A stretch of 64,000 bases of DNA from Brucella oryzae (GTDB lineage Bacteria > Pseudomonadota > Alphaproteobacteria > Rhizobiales > Rhizobiaceae), in contig JAAVLL010000001.1 in NCBI GenBank assembly GCA_012103035.1, forward strand, positions 186,001 to 250,000, written 5' to 3'. How positions within the stretch are numbered: the first letter of the stretch is position 1; every line of letters begins with the position of its first letter. Below, one piece after another: positions 34,101 through 44,360 of the stretch. The notes under the pieces are model-generated. The model saw only the letters and a list, made by a program, of their open reading frames with translations, was not told the DNA's origin and did not search any database. The position numbers and the translations under genes were made by a program.

Positions 34101-34238
34101 GGGCGGGATATTTCGGCTCTGGCAGCCTGCAAATGGCGTGGATCTGCGCTTCCGGTGCTCATGTACCTCAAGTACACTCCGCTCCGGTTCTCGAACCCCA
34201 CCATTTGCAGGCTGCCATAGCCAAAATCTCATCGCCCC
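34100..34238. repeat. 139-bp near-palindrome between ftsK and lolA
   Basis: Outer arms 34100-34137 and 34200-34238 are nearly perfect reverse complements; the inner 17 bases TGGCAGCCTGCAAATGG match exactly with CCATTTGCAGGCTGCCA. The loop holds a smaller TGTAC-CTCAA-GTACA hairpin. It starts at the ftsK stop and looks like a mobile-type palindromic element or a long terminator. Confidence 0.75.
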
Positions 34239-34290
34239 TATGATGGCGGGACGCCATACTCGCGCCCAACTGGCGGCGTAGTGAAACAGA

Positions 34291-34983
34291 ATGATGAAAA
34301 GAGAAAGTTTGCCGATGATGTTCTCCCGTTTCTCCGCCTTCGCGAAAGCTGGTCGCCTTGCAGCCGTGCTGGGAATGGGAACGCTTGGGCTTGGCATGAC
34401 GTCGCTGGTTCTCGCTCCCGTTGCCGCGATGGCGCAGGGTGCGGGCGCCGGTGCGGCGGCGCAACAGATTGCCGATCATTTCTCCTCGGTGCGCACCATG
34501 ACCGGCGAGTTCGTGCAGTTTGGCCCCAAGGGCGAGCAGACGGGCGGCACCTTCTATATCGAGCGTCCGGGCAAGATTCGCTTCAACTACAACAATTCCC
34601 CGATCCGGGTGATTTCTGATGGCGAATCGGTCGTCATCAACAATCGCAAGCTTGACACCTGGGACCTCTATCCGCTGTCGAAGACGCCCTTGAAGCTGCT
34701 TCTGGCCGACCGGATCGATCTGGGCGGCGGTCGTCTTCAGAATGTGAAGCAGGAACCGGACATGACCACGCTGGTGCTTGGCGACAAGTCGATCTTCGGC
34801 GATTCGAAAATCACCATGATGTTCGACCCCAAATCCTACGAGTTGAAGCAGTGGACCATCACCGACGCACAGAAGCTCGATACGACCGTGATGATCTTCA
34901 ATGTGCGTACAGGTGTGCGGTTTACCAACGATATGTTCAAGATCGATTATCAGCGCATCGCCATGAAGCGCAAAGGTCGGTAA
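34291..34983 (+). CDS. lolA: LolA-type outer-membrane lipoprotein carrier
   Basis: A periplasmic chaperone that ferries lipoproteins from LolCDE to the outer membrane. The intact 230-residue frame has a signal peptide (LAPVAAMAQ) and the LolA core: MTGEFVQFGPKGEQTGGTFYIERPGKIRFNY, then SPIRVISDGESVVINN and DKSIFGDSKITMMFD. The LolA gene follows ftsK in many Proteobacteria, which supports the call. Start codons at 34291, 34294 and 34315 are all possible. No LolB is seen, as usual in alphaproteobacteria. Confidence 0.87.
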   Translation: MMKRESLPMMFSRFSAFAKAGRLAAVLGMGTLGLGMTSLVLAPVAAMAQGAGAGAAAQQIADHFSSVRTMTGEFVQFGPKGEQTGGTFYIERPGKIRFNYNNSPIRVISDGESVVINNRKLDTWDLYPLSKTPLKLLLADRIDLGGGRLQNVKQEPDMTTLVLGDKSIFGDSKITMMFDPKSYELKQWTITDAQKLDTTVMIFNVRTGVRFTNDMFKIDYQRIAMKRKGR

Positions 34984-35073
34984 TCGTCAGTTTGTGATAG
35001 CCAAGCTGTTTGCATTTGCCGGATAAATGATTAGGTTCGCGGCATCTTTTTCGTTGCTGCGAGACTTATCTCC

Positions 35074-35879
35074 ATGGCTTTTCCGTTGCTACCTGGAACA
35101 TCAATTCCGTTCGTTTGCGTATGCCGCTGGTCGAACAGTTTCTGCGTGATTATCAGCCGGATGTTCTGTGTCTTCAGGAAACGAAATGCCCTGACAATCT
35201 GTTTCCGTCGAAGGGTTTCCGAGCTCTCGGCTATGAACATATCGCCATCAGTGGTCAGAAAGGCTATCACGGCGTCGCAACCATATCGCGGCGCCCGCTG
35301 ACGGGCGTGGAAAAGATCGGTTTCTGCGACATGGGCGATTGTCGCCATTTGAGCGCGGTGGTCGACGCGGGCGGTAAGAAGCTTCGCATTCATAACTTTT
35401 ACGTGCCTGCTGGCGGTGACGAGCCGGACCCGGAGATCAATCCGAAATTCGCGCATAAGCTGGCCTTTCTGGAAGAAATGCGCGCTATCGTGGCCGACCG
35501 GCAGGACGGACATTCCTCCGTTCTCGTTGGCGATCTCAATATCGCGCCGCTCGAAAACGACGTCTGGTCGCACAAGCAGCTTTTGAAGATTGTCAGCCAT
35601 ACGCCGATCGAGACCGAAACGCTGGAAGACCTGCGTGTGAAGGGCGGCTGGAGCGACCTGATGCGGCAGCTTATTCCGGCGGACCAGAAAATCTATACTT
35701 GGTGGAGCTATCGCGCCAAGGATTGGGCCGAATCGGATCGCGGCCGCAGGCTGGATCACGTCTGGGGTTCTGCCGATCTTGAAGGGCATATGCAGGGTCT
35801 GCAAATTCTTCGCGATGCGCGCGGCTGGGATCGCCCGTCCGACCACGTGCCGGTCATCGCGACATTCGATCTGGATTGA
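35074..35879 (+). CDS. xth: Exonuclease III-type AP endonuclease (one frameshift)
   Basis: A base-excision-repair nuclease of the exonuclease III/EEP fold. After restoring one T near 35079-35082 the protein begins MAFSVATWNINSVRLRMP. It then has VLCLQETKCPD, GYHGVATISRRP, NFYVPAGGDEPDP, VGDLNIAPLENDVW, RRLDHVWGS and the final SDHVPVIATF. The metal-binding and catalytic segments are all present. Repaired length is 268 residues. A family A repeat lies just downstream. Confidence 0.92.
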
Positions 35880-35911
35880 TCGCGTCGTAAGGCTTATATA
35901 GAGAGCAGTCC

Positions 35912-36015
35912 AAAGCGCATTTCGATCTGATTGAATCAGATCGGCGCTTTAAATATTTGTTTTGAACCGCGCATCTTTTCCGAAAACCGTTTTACACTTT
36001 TCGGGATGCGCTCTG
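35912..36015. repeat. Dispersed palindromic repeat, family A, copy 2
   Basis: Contains AAAGCGCATTT, the palindrome GATCTGATTGAATCAGATC, TTTGTTTTGA and the final CACTTTTCGGGATGCGCTCT. It shares these blocks in order with 15837-15982 but lacks the extra palindrome found there. It lies between the exonuclease and ABC-F genes. Confidence 0.75.
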
Positions 36016-36088
36016 AAGGAGAGAAGAACGATGGATCGGAGCGCACTGTTTCAAATGACCAGTGTTTTCAACGTTTCCATGGTTCGCG

Positions 36089-37664
36089 ATGTCTGCTCTT
36101 CTAACTCTTCAGGATATTTCCTGCGTTACGGCTGATGGCCGTACTCTCTTCGAATCCATCAATTTCAGCATAGCCGCAGGCCGCATCGGTCTGGTCGGGC
36201 GCAATGGCGTGGGTAAATCAACGCTGTTGCGCGTGATGAGTGGTGCGCTGCTTCCAGCAAGCGGAAGTGTGACCGTAAACGGGACTATCGGTGTGCTGCG
36301 GCAGAATGCCGGCGGCGATGATCCCGAGACGCTCGCAGACCTTTTCGATGCGCGGGCAGATTTCGATATTCTGGCGCGTGTCGAAGAGGGATTGGCCAGT
36401 GACAGCGATCTGAATGAGGCCGACTGGCTTTTGCCGCAGCGCTTTGTCGACGCGCTACAGCAACTGGGTTTGCCGAGATGGCTCCTGATACTCTCCTTTC
36501 CGCCTTGAGTGGAGGTCAGCAAACGCGCGCGGCGCTTGCAGCCCTTATTTTCCGGAAGCCTGACCTGATTCTATTGGATGAACCGACCAATAATCTCGAT
36601 CGCGCCGGTCGTTTGGCAGTGGTCGATTTGCTGGCTGCCTGGCGCGGTGCAGCCGTGGTGGTCAGCCATGACCGCGAGTTGCTGCAGTCTATGGACGCGA
36701 TAGCTGAATTATCCCCAGATGGCCTGCGGCTCTATGGCGGCAACTGGGATTTTTACCACGGGAAAAGACTGAAGAGCGGGAGACGGCAGCGCGCGATCTC
36801 GCAATGGCGAAACGCGAGGTCAAGCAGGTCGAACGCAAGGCACAGGCTGCAGCCGAAAGACAGGCGCGCAGCGATGCGCGTGGCCGCGCGTCGCGGGCTG
36901 ATGCGGGATGAGCAAGATGCTGCTCGATGCCCGGGAAGACCGCGCCCAGCAGTCGAAAGGTCGAGGCGATGCACTGGCGGAGCGCCAATCCAGCCGGGCC
37001 AGCGAGCAGTTGCGGGAGGCTGAGGCAAAAGTCGAACGGGTAAAGCCGATGCATTTCGATGTGGCTGGCGCGGTTCCGCCTTCCGGTCGCGTCATGCTGG
37101 ATATGCAGAATGTCTCGGGCGGGCCTCAAGCCGACTGCCCGGTGATTCGCGACCTGTCGCTGAAGATTGTCGGAGCCGAGCGGGTGGTTGTCACGGGGCG
37201 AATGGGGCAGGTAAGACCAGCCTGTTGCGGCTGATGACGGGGAGCTTCAGCCCGTAGCCGGAACCGTTATGCGCCCGGCGCGCGTGGCGATGTTCGATCA
37301 GCAGATGAGCCTGATGGATCGCGGCCAAACCCTTTATGAAAATTATCGGCGTCTCAATCCGGGATCGAACGACAATGATGCGCATGCGGCGCTGGCACGT
37401 TTTTCGTTTCGCGGCGAGGGAGCTTCACGGCTTGCCGATAGTCTCAGCGGGGGCGAATTGTTGCGGGCAGCGCTTGCCTGCGTTCTCGGTGGAACGAGGC
37501 TTCCCGAACTTTTGATCCTCGATGAACCGACAAATCATTTGGATATTGATTCCATTGAGGCACTGGAAACCGCTCTCAATGCCTATGAAGGAGCATTGAT
37601 CGTCGTGAGCCACGATCAGACATTTCTCGATGCTATCGGAATGGAAAGGGTGTTCGCGCTTTAA
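36089..37664 (+). CDS. ABC-F family ATPase (five frameshifts)
   Basis: A soluble protein with two ABC ATPase domains, of the type that acts on ribosomes. Domain 1 has GLVGRNGVGKSTLLR, then the signature LSGGQQTRAALA and Walker B LILLDEPTNNLD. A Lys/Arg/Ala-rich linker follows. Domain 2 has a Walker A (TGANGAGKTSLLR after repair), LSGGELLRAALA and LLILDEPTNHLD. Single bases are missing near 36475, 36763, 36905, 37197 and 37255. Repaired length is 526 residues. Its 3' end overlaps the convergent gene at 37633. Confidence 0.88.
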
Positions 37665-38118
37665 TCGCCATTAAGGCGCGGTGCGACTTTTCGATTTCGC
37701 CGATCAGTTCTACGAGATTGCGGCTGATATGGGCATGAAGCGCTGCCGCCACTTCCGGATATTCCTCCAGAATGCGCCGGAAGATTGCGCGGCTTATGCG
37801 GATAACCTCGGTTTCCGCTTCAGCGACCGCACCGGTGAGACGCGAGGTCTGTGCGATCAGGGCCATTTCGCCGATCATGGCGCCGGGGCCGACGGGGCGG
37901 ATCGCAATCCGCCCTTCGTCTTGTTCGTGAAACAGAGTGATGTTGCCCGATACGACGATATAGGCACAATCGGCGCTTTGCCCTTCACGGAAAAGCTCGC
38001 GCCCGGCTCTGAGAACGAGACGTTCCGCACCGAAGGCAAGCAACCGCAACTGTTCGGGCGTGAAAGACTCGAACAGGCCTACCGTACCGAGAATGCGAAT
38101 ATCGTCATCAAGCGCCAT
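37633..38118 (-). CDS. Cyclic-nucleotide-binding (CRP-like sensor) protein
   Basis: A 161-residue protein consisting almost only of a cNMP-binding beta-barrel: LGTVGLFESFTPEQLRLLAFGAER, LFREGQSADCAYIVVSGNITLF and the phosphate-binding-cassette-like GPGAMIGEMALIAQTSRLTGAV. No helix-turn-helix DNA-binding domain follows, so it is not a normal CRP regulator. The C-terminus overlaps the ABC-F gene and may itself be shifted by a missing base near 37675. It lies just downstream of the response regulator, in the same direction. Confidence 0.8.
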   Translation of the reverse strand: MALDDDIRILGTVGLFESFTPEQLRLLAFGAERLVLRAGRELFREGQSADCAYIVVSGNITLFHEQDEGRIAIRPVGPGAMIGEMALIAQTSRLTGAVAEAETEVIRISRAIFRRILEEYPEVAAALHAHISRNLVELIGEIEKSHRALMAIKARTPFPFR

Positions 38119-38124
38119 GGATCG

Positions 38125-38834
38125 TCAATACACCTGCATCGGGCGCTGTCCATCATGGGACAAGCTTGTATCCCCGCTTTCTGTGACCAGAAGCGCCGCA
38201 TTCGACGGATCTTTTTCTATTTTCTGGCGCAGACGATAGACGTGGGTTTCCAGCGTATGCGTGGTCACACCCGAATTATAACCCCACACTTCCTCAAGGA
38301 GCACATCGCGGCCGATAACCTTGTCGCCGGCACGATAGAGATACTTGATGATTGCCGCTTCTTTCTCGGTAAGACGGATTTTGCTGCCCTTCTCATCGAG
38401 AAGCAGCTTCTGGCCCGCTTGAACGTATAGGGCCCGACGATAAAAGTCGCGTCTTCACTCTGCTCGTGCTGGCGTAGCTGCGCGCGCACGCGTGCCAGAA
38501 GCACTGCGAATTTGAACGGCTTGGTGACGTAATCATTGGCGCCTGATTCGAGACCGAGAATCGTATCCGATTCCGTATCGTGACCGGTGAGCATGATAAT
38601 TGGCGCCTTGAACCCGCCCTTACGCAGCAGTTTTACGGCTTCACGTCCATCCATATCCGGCAGGCCGACATCCATGATCAGGAGGTCTACAATGCCGTTT
38701 CGTGCAGTCTGTATGCCCTTTGTGGCATTGTCTTCCTGCAGAATCTGGAATTCTTCGCACAGCTCCAGCTGTTCGACGAGAATGGAACGGAGATCTTCGT
38801 CATCGTCCACAATCAGTATCGTACGGCCTGTCAT
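38125..38834 (-). CDS. OmpR/PhoB-family response regulator (one frameshift)
   Basis: A two-component regulator. The receiver domain has ILIVDDDEDLR, the phosphorylatable aspartate in LLIMDVGLPDMDG, MLTGHD and the lysine in YVTKPF. After restoring one base near 38417 the winged-helix domain continues through EAAIIKYLYRAGDKVIGRDVL and THTLETHVYRLRQKIE. Repaired length is 236 residues. No histidine kinase gene is adjacent, so the partner is unknown. It ends 6 bases before the cNMP-binding gene, suggesting one transcript. Confidence 0.9.
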
Positions 38835-38984
38835 GCCTGTCCTCGTTACTCTTTGATTTAAATGGCTCTTGGTGTTTTATGACATTTAATGAAGACAAGT
38901 TGAAGCGGCGAAACGCGAAACAGGTTTTGCTCTCGCCGACAACGGTTCGAAACATGCATGTCACGGAGGCGGGGGCTTGACCAG

Positions 38985-39517
38985 ATGCGAAAACAGCCGG
39001 GAATCGGCATCATCGATGTCCGAGCCAAGCCGGGCCACAAAACGCGCGGCTTGCTTGTTGCGGGCAATCTGGTGCTGGAATGCGCTCTTGGCAGGGAATC
39101 AGCGCTTTCAAGCGCGAAGGTGACGGAGCGACGCCTCTGGCGACCATGCGGCTGCTCTACGGATACCGGCGCGGCGACAAGGGTTTGCTGCCGTCATCGC
39201 GGCTACTGTTGGGCCGTGTTCGCCGTCTGGATGGCTGGTGCGATGCACCGTCTGACGCCAATTACAACCGTCCGGTAAGGTTGCCTTATGCGGCAAGCCA
39301 CGAGGATATGTGGCGGCGAGACGATATTTATGACGTCTGCATAGTTATGGACTGGAATATCGCGCCGCGCCGTCGTGGATGCGGCAGTGCGATCTTCTTT
39401 CATCTGGCGCGCCCTGGCTACATCCCGACTGAAGGCTGCATAGCATTGAGGCGCGCCGACATGGCGCGCCTTTTGCCTCATTTGACGGACCGGACCGTGA
39501 TCCGCGTCCTGAGATAA
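38985..39517 (+). CDS. YkuD-type L,D-transpeptidase (one frameshift)
   Basis: Likely crosslinks peptidoglycan or attaches proteins to it. The C-terminal catalytic motif is IFFHLARPGYIPTEGCIALR, with the histidine and nucleophilic cysteine of the YkuD domain. One G is missing from 39094-39096; repair gives about 177 residues. There is no clear signal peptide from the ATG at 38985. It is convergent with the NCS2 permease gene (5-base gap) and divergent from the response regulator. Confidence 0.85.
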
Positions 39518-39522
39518 TTGTG

Positions 39523-41010
39523 TCAGTGTGCGGCGGCAGCGACGACCCTGACTTCATTACCTTTGGCATCGTAGAGCTTGCCGTTCAGGAAATAATCTCC
39601 GTCGTGCAGTTCCGCGATGTTGTGATGGCGGATGATGCGTTCGGTTCCTTCCGCAAAGACCGACATCTGGTTGCTGTTACCAAGCTTGATTTCATTGAAC
39701 ATCAGGTTGAGCGCAATGGCCATCAACGCTGCCGAGCTGATGCCGGAATGGAAGATGGTTTCGAACCAGGTCGGGAAGTGGTGATAGAACTGGGGTGCGG
39801 CGATCGGGATCATGCCGAAGCCGATCGAAGTTGCCACGATGATGAGATTGATATTGTTCTCGTAGTCGACTTTCGCGAGGGTGCGGATGCCGCTTGCAGC
39901 CACTGTGCCGAACAGGACAATGCCCGCTCCGCCCAGAACCGCGGGAGGAACGCAGGCAATCACCCGGCCCATCACCGGCAGGAGGCCGAGCGTGATGAGG
40001 ATCAGTCCGCCGGTTGCAACCACATAACGGCTTTTCACGCCCGTTACCGCGACAAGGCCGACATTCTGCGCGAAAGCGCTTTGCGTGAAGGAGCCGACGA
40101 TTGGCGACAGGATGCTTGAAAGCATATCTGCACGCAAACCATTGGCGAGACGTCGCGAATCCACTTTCGTACCGATGATTTCACCGACAGCCAGTATATC
40201 GGCGGACGTCTCGACGAGCGTGACCATGATGACGATGAACATCGACAGCGTTGCCGCAAGGCTGAACACCGGCATGCCGAAGTGGAAAACTTCCGGCAGG
40301 GCCACCATCGAACCTTCGCCGACCCGCGAAAAATCGGTCATGCCGAGCGCCCAGGCGATGAATGTTCCGATGACCATGGCAAGCAGGATCGAAAGCCGGG
40401 AAATTGTGGCATTGCCCATCTTGCTGAGAATGAGAACGATAACCAGCGTGAGGCCTGCAAGACCGATATTGGCCATGCTGCCGAATTCCGGGCTGTTGCT
40501 GTCTCCGCCCATCGCCCAGCGCGCCGCAACAGGCATCAACGTCAGGCCGATGGTGGTGATGACGATGCCGGTGACGAGCGGCGGAAAGAAGCGCGTGATG
40601 CGCGAGAATATCGGCGTGATGATAAGGCCGATGACGGCTGCTGCGATGACGGCGCCCAGCACAACCTGCAAGCCTGCTTCACCGGTCTGGCTGGATGTGA
40701 CAATGGCCACCATGGTGGCGACGCCCGAAAACGAGACGCCCTGAACCAGAGGCAGCTGGCAGCCGAAGAAGGGGATGCCGATGGTCTGCAGGACGGTTGC
40801 AACACCTCCCGCAAACAAGGATGCGGTAATCAACAGGCCGATTTCAGTCGGGCTGAGACCCGCCGCCTGACCGATAATCAGCGGAACCGCCACGATGCCC
40901 CCATACATGGTCAGCACATGCTGGAAGCCATAAGCCAAATTGGCGGTGACAGACAGTTTTTCATCTTCGGGACGCGAAAGCGTATCCGCCCCGGACTGGT
41001 GCGTATTCAA
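39523..41010 (-). CDS. NCS2-family purine/uracil permease
   Basis: An inner-membrane symporter for xanthine, urate or uracil. The intact 495-residue protein has GFQHVLTMYGGIVAVPLIIG, the substrate-site VQGVSFSGVATMVAI, the TLVETSADILAVGE segment, and the NAT signature QNVGLVAVTGVKSRYV. The signature with VTG and the length point to the xanthine/urate branch, an inference. No purine catabolic genes are adjacent. Confidence 0.9.
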   Translation of the reverse strand: MNTHQSGADTLSRPEDEKLSVTANLAYGFQHVLTMYGGIVAVPLIIGQAAGLSPTEIGLLITASLFAGGVATVLQTIGIPFFGCQLPLVQGVSFSGVATMVAIVTSSQTGEAGLQVVLGAVIAAAVIGLIITPIFSRITRFFPPLVTGIVITTIGLTLMPVAARWAMGGDSNSPEFGSMANIGLAGLTLVIVLILSKMGNATISRLSILLAMVIGTFIAWALGMTDFSRVGEGSMVALPEVFHFGMPVFSLAATLSMFIVIMVTLVETSADILAVGEIIGTKVDSRRLANGLRADMLSSILSPIVGSFTQSAFAQNVGLVAVTGVKSRYVVATGGLILITLGLLPVMGRVIACVPPAVLGGAGIVLFGTVAASGIRTLAKVDYENNINLIIVATSIGFGMIPIAAPQFYHHFPTWFETIFHSGISSAALMAIALNLMFNEIKLGNSNQMSVFAEGTERIIRHHNIAELHDGDYFLNGKLYDAKGNEVRVVAAAAH

Positions 41011-41237
41011 TGATACTCCCTCCCAGCAGGCGCGAACGCATCGCCAACCTGCTCTCTCCGTTCTCCCTGCGCAGAACCGTCATGGCGCCATGTCTTTCGA
41101 CACGGTACCGACGATGAGTTGCGCGATGTCTCCTCCAAAGACATGTCGCAGGAGTATAACCGCAGCCGTCCGGATGACTGTGTCTCTTTTGCTTGAAATT
41201 GTTTTCGATGCGGGAACGCTAATGTTGAAGGATTTTT

Positions 41238-42725
41238 TCAGCCGTCGATTTTGGTGCGGACATCTCTCATCGCATCGCGCAGCACTGCGAAAATGTACGG
41301 TTCCAGCGATTGCGCTACGTTGAAGCGGAGAAAGCCGCTTGCCGTGCGCGACGGGCTGAAGACATCGCCGGGTGCCAACAGCACACCTTTTCCAGAGCAT
41401 GCCGGGCAATCTGGCCGGAGTCCAGTCCACCCGGCAATTTTGCCCAAAGAAACATGCCACCCTGCGGTTCGGTCCAAAGGGTGAGGCCCTCCGCTTTCAG
41501 GCGGTTGGCCGTCAGCGTCATGGCATCGGCCAGCTTGGTGCGCAGGCTGTCGACATGGCGGCGATAGGTACCATCGGTCAGAAGGGCGTGCACGATCTGC
41601 GGCGACAATGCATTGCCGCCGAAGCTGGTGGCGAGTTTCAGGTCGGTCAGCCCGTCGATCCAGTCGCGGCGGCCGACGATATAGCCGACGCGGGCTGCGG
41701 CGGAGAGTGTCTTGGAAAAGCTGCCGATATGCAGCACGCGCTCGAAACCGTCGAGTTCGGCCAGCAGCGGCGCGGGCGAGGGTGGAAGTCGCCGAATATA
41801 TTGTCCTCGACCAGCGTGACGCCATGCGCTTCGGCAAGCTTCAGCAGCCGGTGCGCTGTGGCCGGTGTCATCGAGCCGCCGGTCGGGTTATGCAGCCCGG
41901 CATTGGATATATAGAGTTTCGGCGCGTGTTCGCTGGCCGCTCTCGCAAAGGCTTCGAGGTCCGGGCCGGTATGCGTATAGGGCACGCCGACGAGTTTTAC
42001 CCGGTGCGTCAGGAGTATTGCCTGAAAGTTGAAGTAACAGGGATCGTCGACCAGAACCGTATCGTCCGGCTGCAACAGGTAGCGACAGATGAGATCGATG
42101 GCCTGCGTGCCGGAATCGGCCAGCAATATGTCGCCGCTCGACACGTCGATGCCCTGTTCGCCAAGCCGGTGCGCAAGATGCTGACGCAGGGGCGAAAGCC
42201 GAGCGGTTCGCCATAGGTGGCAAGATTGCTCGTCTCGTCACGGGCGACCATGCGCATGGCGCGCCGGATCGCGTCCTGCGGAAGCCATGCGTCGGGCAGC
42301 CAGCCGCATCCGGGCTTCAGCGTGGCGTCGTCTGCTTCAAGTGATTGCCGCATGACCCAGAACGGATCGATCTGGCGTTCCTGTGCGGCGTGTTGGTGGC
42401 GAGCGAAAGGGCTGGCGTGCGCGCTCCGAAACATAGAAACCCGCGCCGCGCCGTGACTGGATGATGCCTTCAGCCACCAGCCGGTCATAGGCTTCGACGA
42501 CGGTGGATTTCGAGACGTTCATCGTTTCCGCAAGGCGGCGGATCGAAGGCAACCGCGCGCCCGGCGCGAGGCTCATCGCGGTGATGCGTCCGCGAATGAT
42601 GCCCATCACCTTTCGACGAGCGGAGTCCTGTCGGCGGCGGCGTTTTCATCGCCGCGCTCGATTTCCCCGCCCGCATAGGCGGCTTCTACGGCTTCGAGGC
42701 TGCGCAAGAGGCCCGTCGAAATCAT
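41238..42725 (-). CDS. MocR-type GntR/aminotransferase regulator (frameshifted at five sites)
   Basis: A PLP-binding transcription factor. The N-terminal GntR helix-turn-helix is PSIRRLAETMNVSKSTVVEAYDRLVAEG with RRGAGFYVS. The large C-terminal domain is a type I aminotransferase: NLATYGEPLG, DSGTQAIDLICRYLLQPDD, NAGLHNPTGGSMTP, EDNIFGDFHP, and the PLP lysine in GSFSKTLSAAARVGY. Bases are missing near 42609, 42406-42411 (two), 42195, 41773 and 41387. Repaired length is 497 residues. Inverted repeats lie in the gap to the divergent transporter gene, which is the likely target. Confidence 0.88.
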
Positions 42726-42775
42726 CTGTACTATCCTTCGTACCAGTACAGTTTGTCAAAATTGTCTACAAACTG
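42726..42775. promoter_or_regulatory. Two inverted repeats in the MocR/EamA intergenic region
   Basis: CTGTACT (42726-42732) pairs with AGTACAG (42745-42751), and CAGTTTGT (42749-42756) pairs with ACAAACTG (42768-42775). The two palindromes overlap by a few bases and begin at the mocR start codon. They fit operators for autoregulation and for control of the divergent transporter. Confidence 0.5.
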
Positions 42776-42852
42776 TCCCTGATTATTCAGGCCGTTTCGC
42801 GGCATTGTCCCATGAATCCTTATACGATTTTAGAGAAAGCCGAAAAGACACA

Positions 42853-43708
42853 ATGAATAAAACTGCTGGATGGATTAACGGGTTTTGGGCGTATTGATTT
42901 TTCCGGCTCGCTGCCGGCGACGCGGATGGCGGTGATCGATATCGATCCGACCTTCCTGACAATGGCGCGCGCATCGATTGCAGGCGTGCTGGGACTGGCG
43001 CTTCTGCTGGCGTTTCGGGAACCCTTTCCCCGCCGTAACGATGCGATCTCGTTGATCGTGGTGGCGCTCGGCGTGGTTGTCGGTTTCCCGCTTCTGACGG
43101 GTCTTGCCCTCCAGCATATGACATCTGCCCATGCGATTGTCTTTATAGGACTGCTTCCGCTCGCCACGGCAATCTTCGCCGTCTTGCGCGGTGGAGAGCA
43201 TCCGCGCCCGATGTTCTGGCTGTTTTCAGTGGTTGGAAGCCTCATCGTCGCTTCCTATGCCTATGGACAGGGAAGCCAGTCCACGCTTCTGGGAGACGTG
43301 CTGATGCTCGCTGCAGTTGTCGTCTGCGGGCTGGGCTATGCCGAAGGCGCTCAACTCTCGCGCAGACTCGGCGGCTGGCAGGTAATCTGCTGGGCGCTGG
43401 TGTTCTCGCTGCCGGTCATGCTGCCGCTGAGCTTCATGACCCGACCTGAGACATGGGCAGGCATTGGCACACCCGCCTGGATAAGCCTCGGCTATGTTTC
43501 GCTGTTTTCGATGTTGATCGGCTTTTTCTTCTGGTATCGCGGCCTTGCGCAGGGCGGAGCGGCCACGGTGGGCCAGTTGCAGCTTCTCCAGCCCTTCTTT
43601 GGCCTTATGCTGGCAGCCGGTATCGCAGGAGAACCCGTCAGCATGGGCATGGTGGCGACGGCGGCTGTGGTTGTCGTCTGCGTGGCCGGGGCCAAGCGCT
43701 TCGCTTAA
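42853..43708 (+). CDS. EamA/DMT-family transporter (two frameshifts)
   Basis: A ten-helix drug/metabolite transporter made of two EamA repeats. After repair the N-terminus is MNKTAGWINGFLGVLIFSGSLPATRMAV, and the second repeat contains SLGYVSLFSMLIGFFFWYRGLAQGG and LLQPFFGLMLAAGIAGEP. One T is missing from 42883-42886 and one from 42898-42902. Repaired length is 285 residues. MocR regulators often control transporters beside them, so this pair probably forms one unit. Confidence 0.87.
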
Positions 43709-44360
43709 ATAAACGCCCAGACGGTCGTGCGCTTCACTTCCGCGTCTTCGAGGGCGCGGGTGACGGGCACGGTATAGACGGCAAACTGCTGCAACCGCTC
43801 CTTTGGCAGATAAGCGCGTCCCGGATCGCCGACGATGATGCTTGCGCCACGTTCGGCAAGTTTTGCAAACCAGGGAATGAGCCGCCCGGCGAGCAGCTTT
43901 TCATAAAAGACGTCGCCAGCCAGAACGATGTCCCAGCCATCATCCTTCCCGATAAGGTCATCCAATGAGGGAACAACCGACACACCATTGGCGGATGCAT
44001 TGATCTCGATGGCCGGAAGCGCGAAGGGGTCGATGTCCGACGCCAGCACGCTTGATGCGCCCGCCTGCATGGCGGCAATGGCGACAAGGCCGGAACCCGA
44101 TGCAAAATCGAGCACCGTCTTGTCTTTCACCGTTTCGGGATGATCCAGAATATAGCGGGCGACACCTTGACCACCCGCCCATGCGAAAGCCCAGAAGGGC
44201 GGCGGCAGGCCGATGGTGGCAGCTCTTCCTCCGTCTTGTGCCAGAGGTCGTGGGCTTCATCGGCCAGATGCAGACGAATTTCCGGCACGTGTGGCGGCGC
44301 TTGCAGACTGGTATTGGCCAGAATGAAATCGCGCGCGCTTTTATGGGCCGGATCGAGCAT
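43705..44360 (-). CDS. Class I methyltransferase, ETF-beta lysine methyltransferase-like (one frameshift)
   Basis: A SAM-dependent methyltransferase. It has FWAFAWAGGQGVARYIL, motif I VLDFASGSGLVAIAAMQAG, SDIDPFALPAIEINASANG, and DIVLAGDVFYE with the DxFY post-I motif of protein lysine methyltransferases. The pattern resembles bacterial homologues of human ETFBKMT. One base is missing near 44220. Repaired length is 218 residues. Its ATG overlaps the stop of the EVE gene (TGATG), so translation is coupled. Confidence 0.82.
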
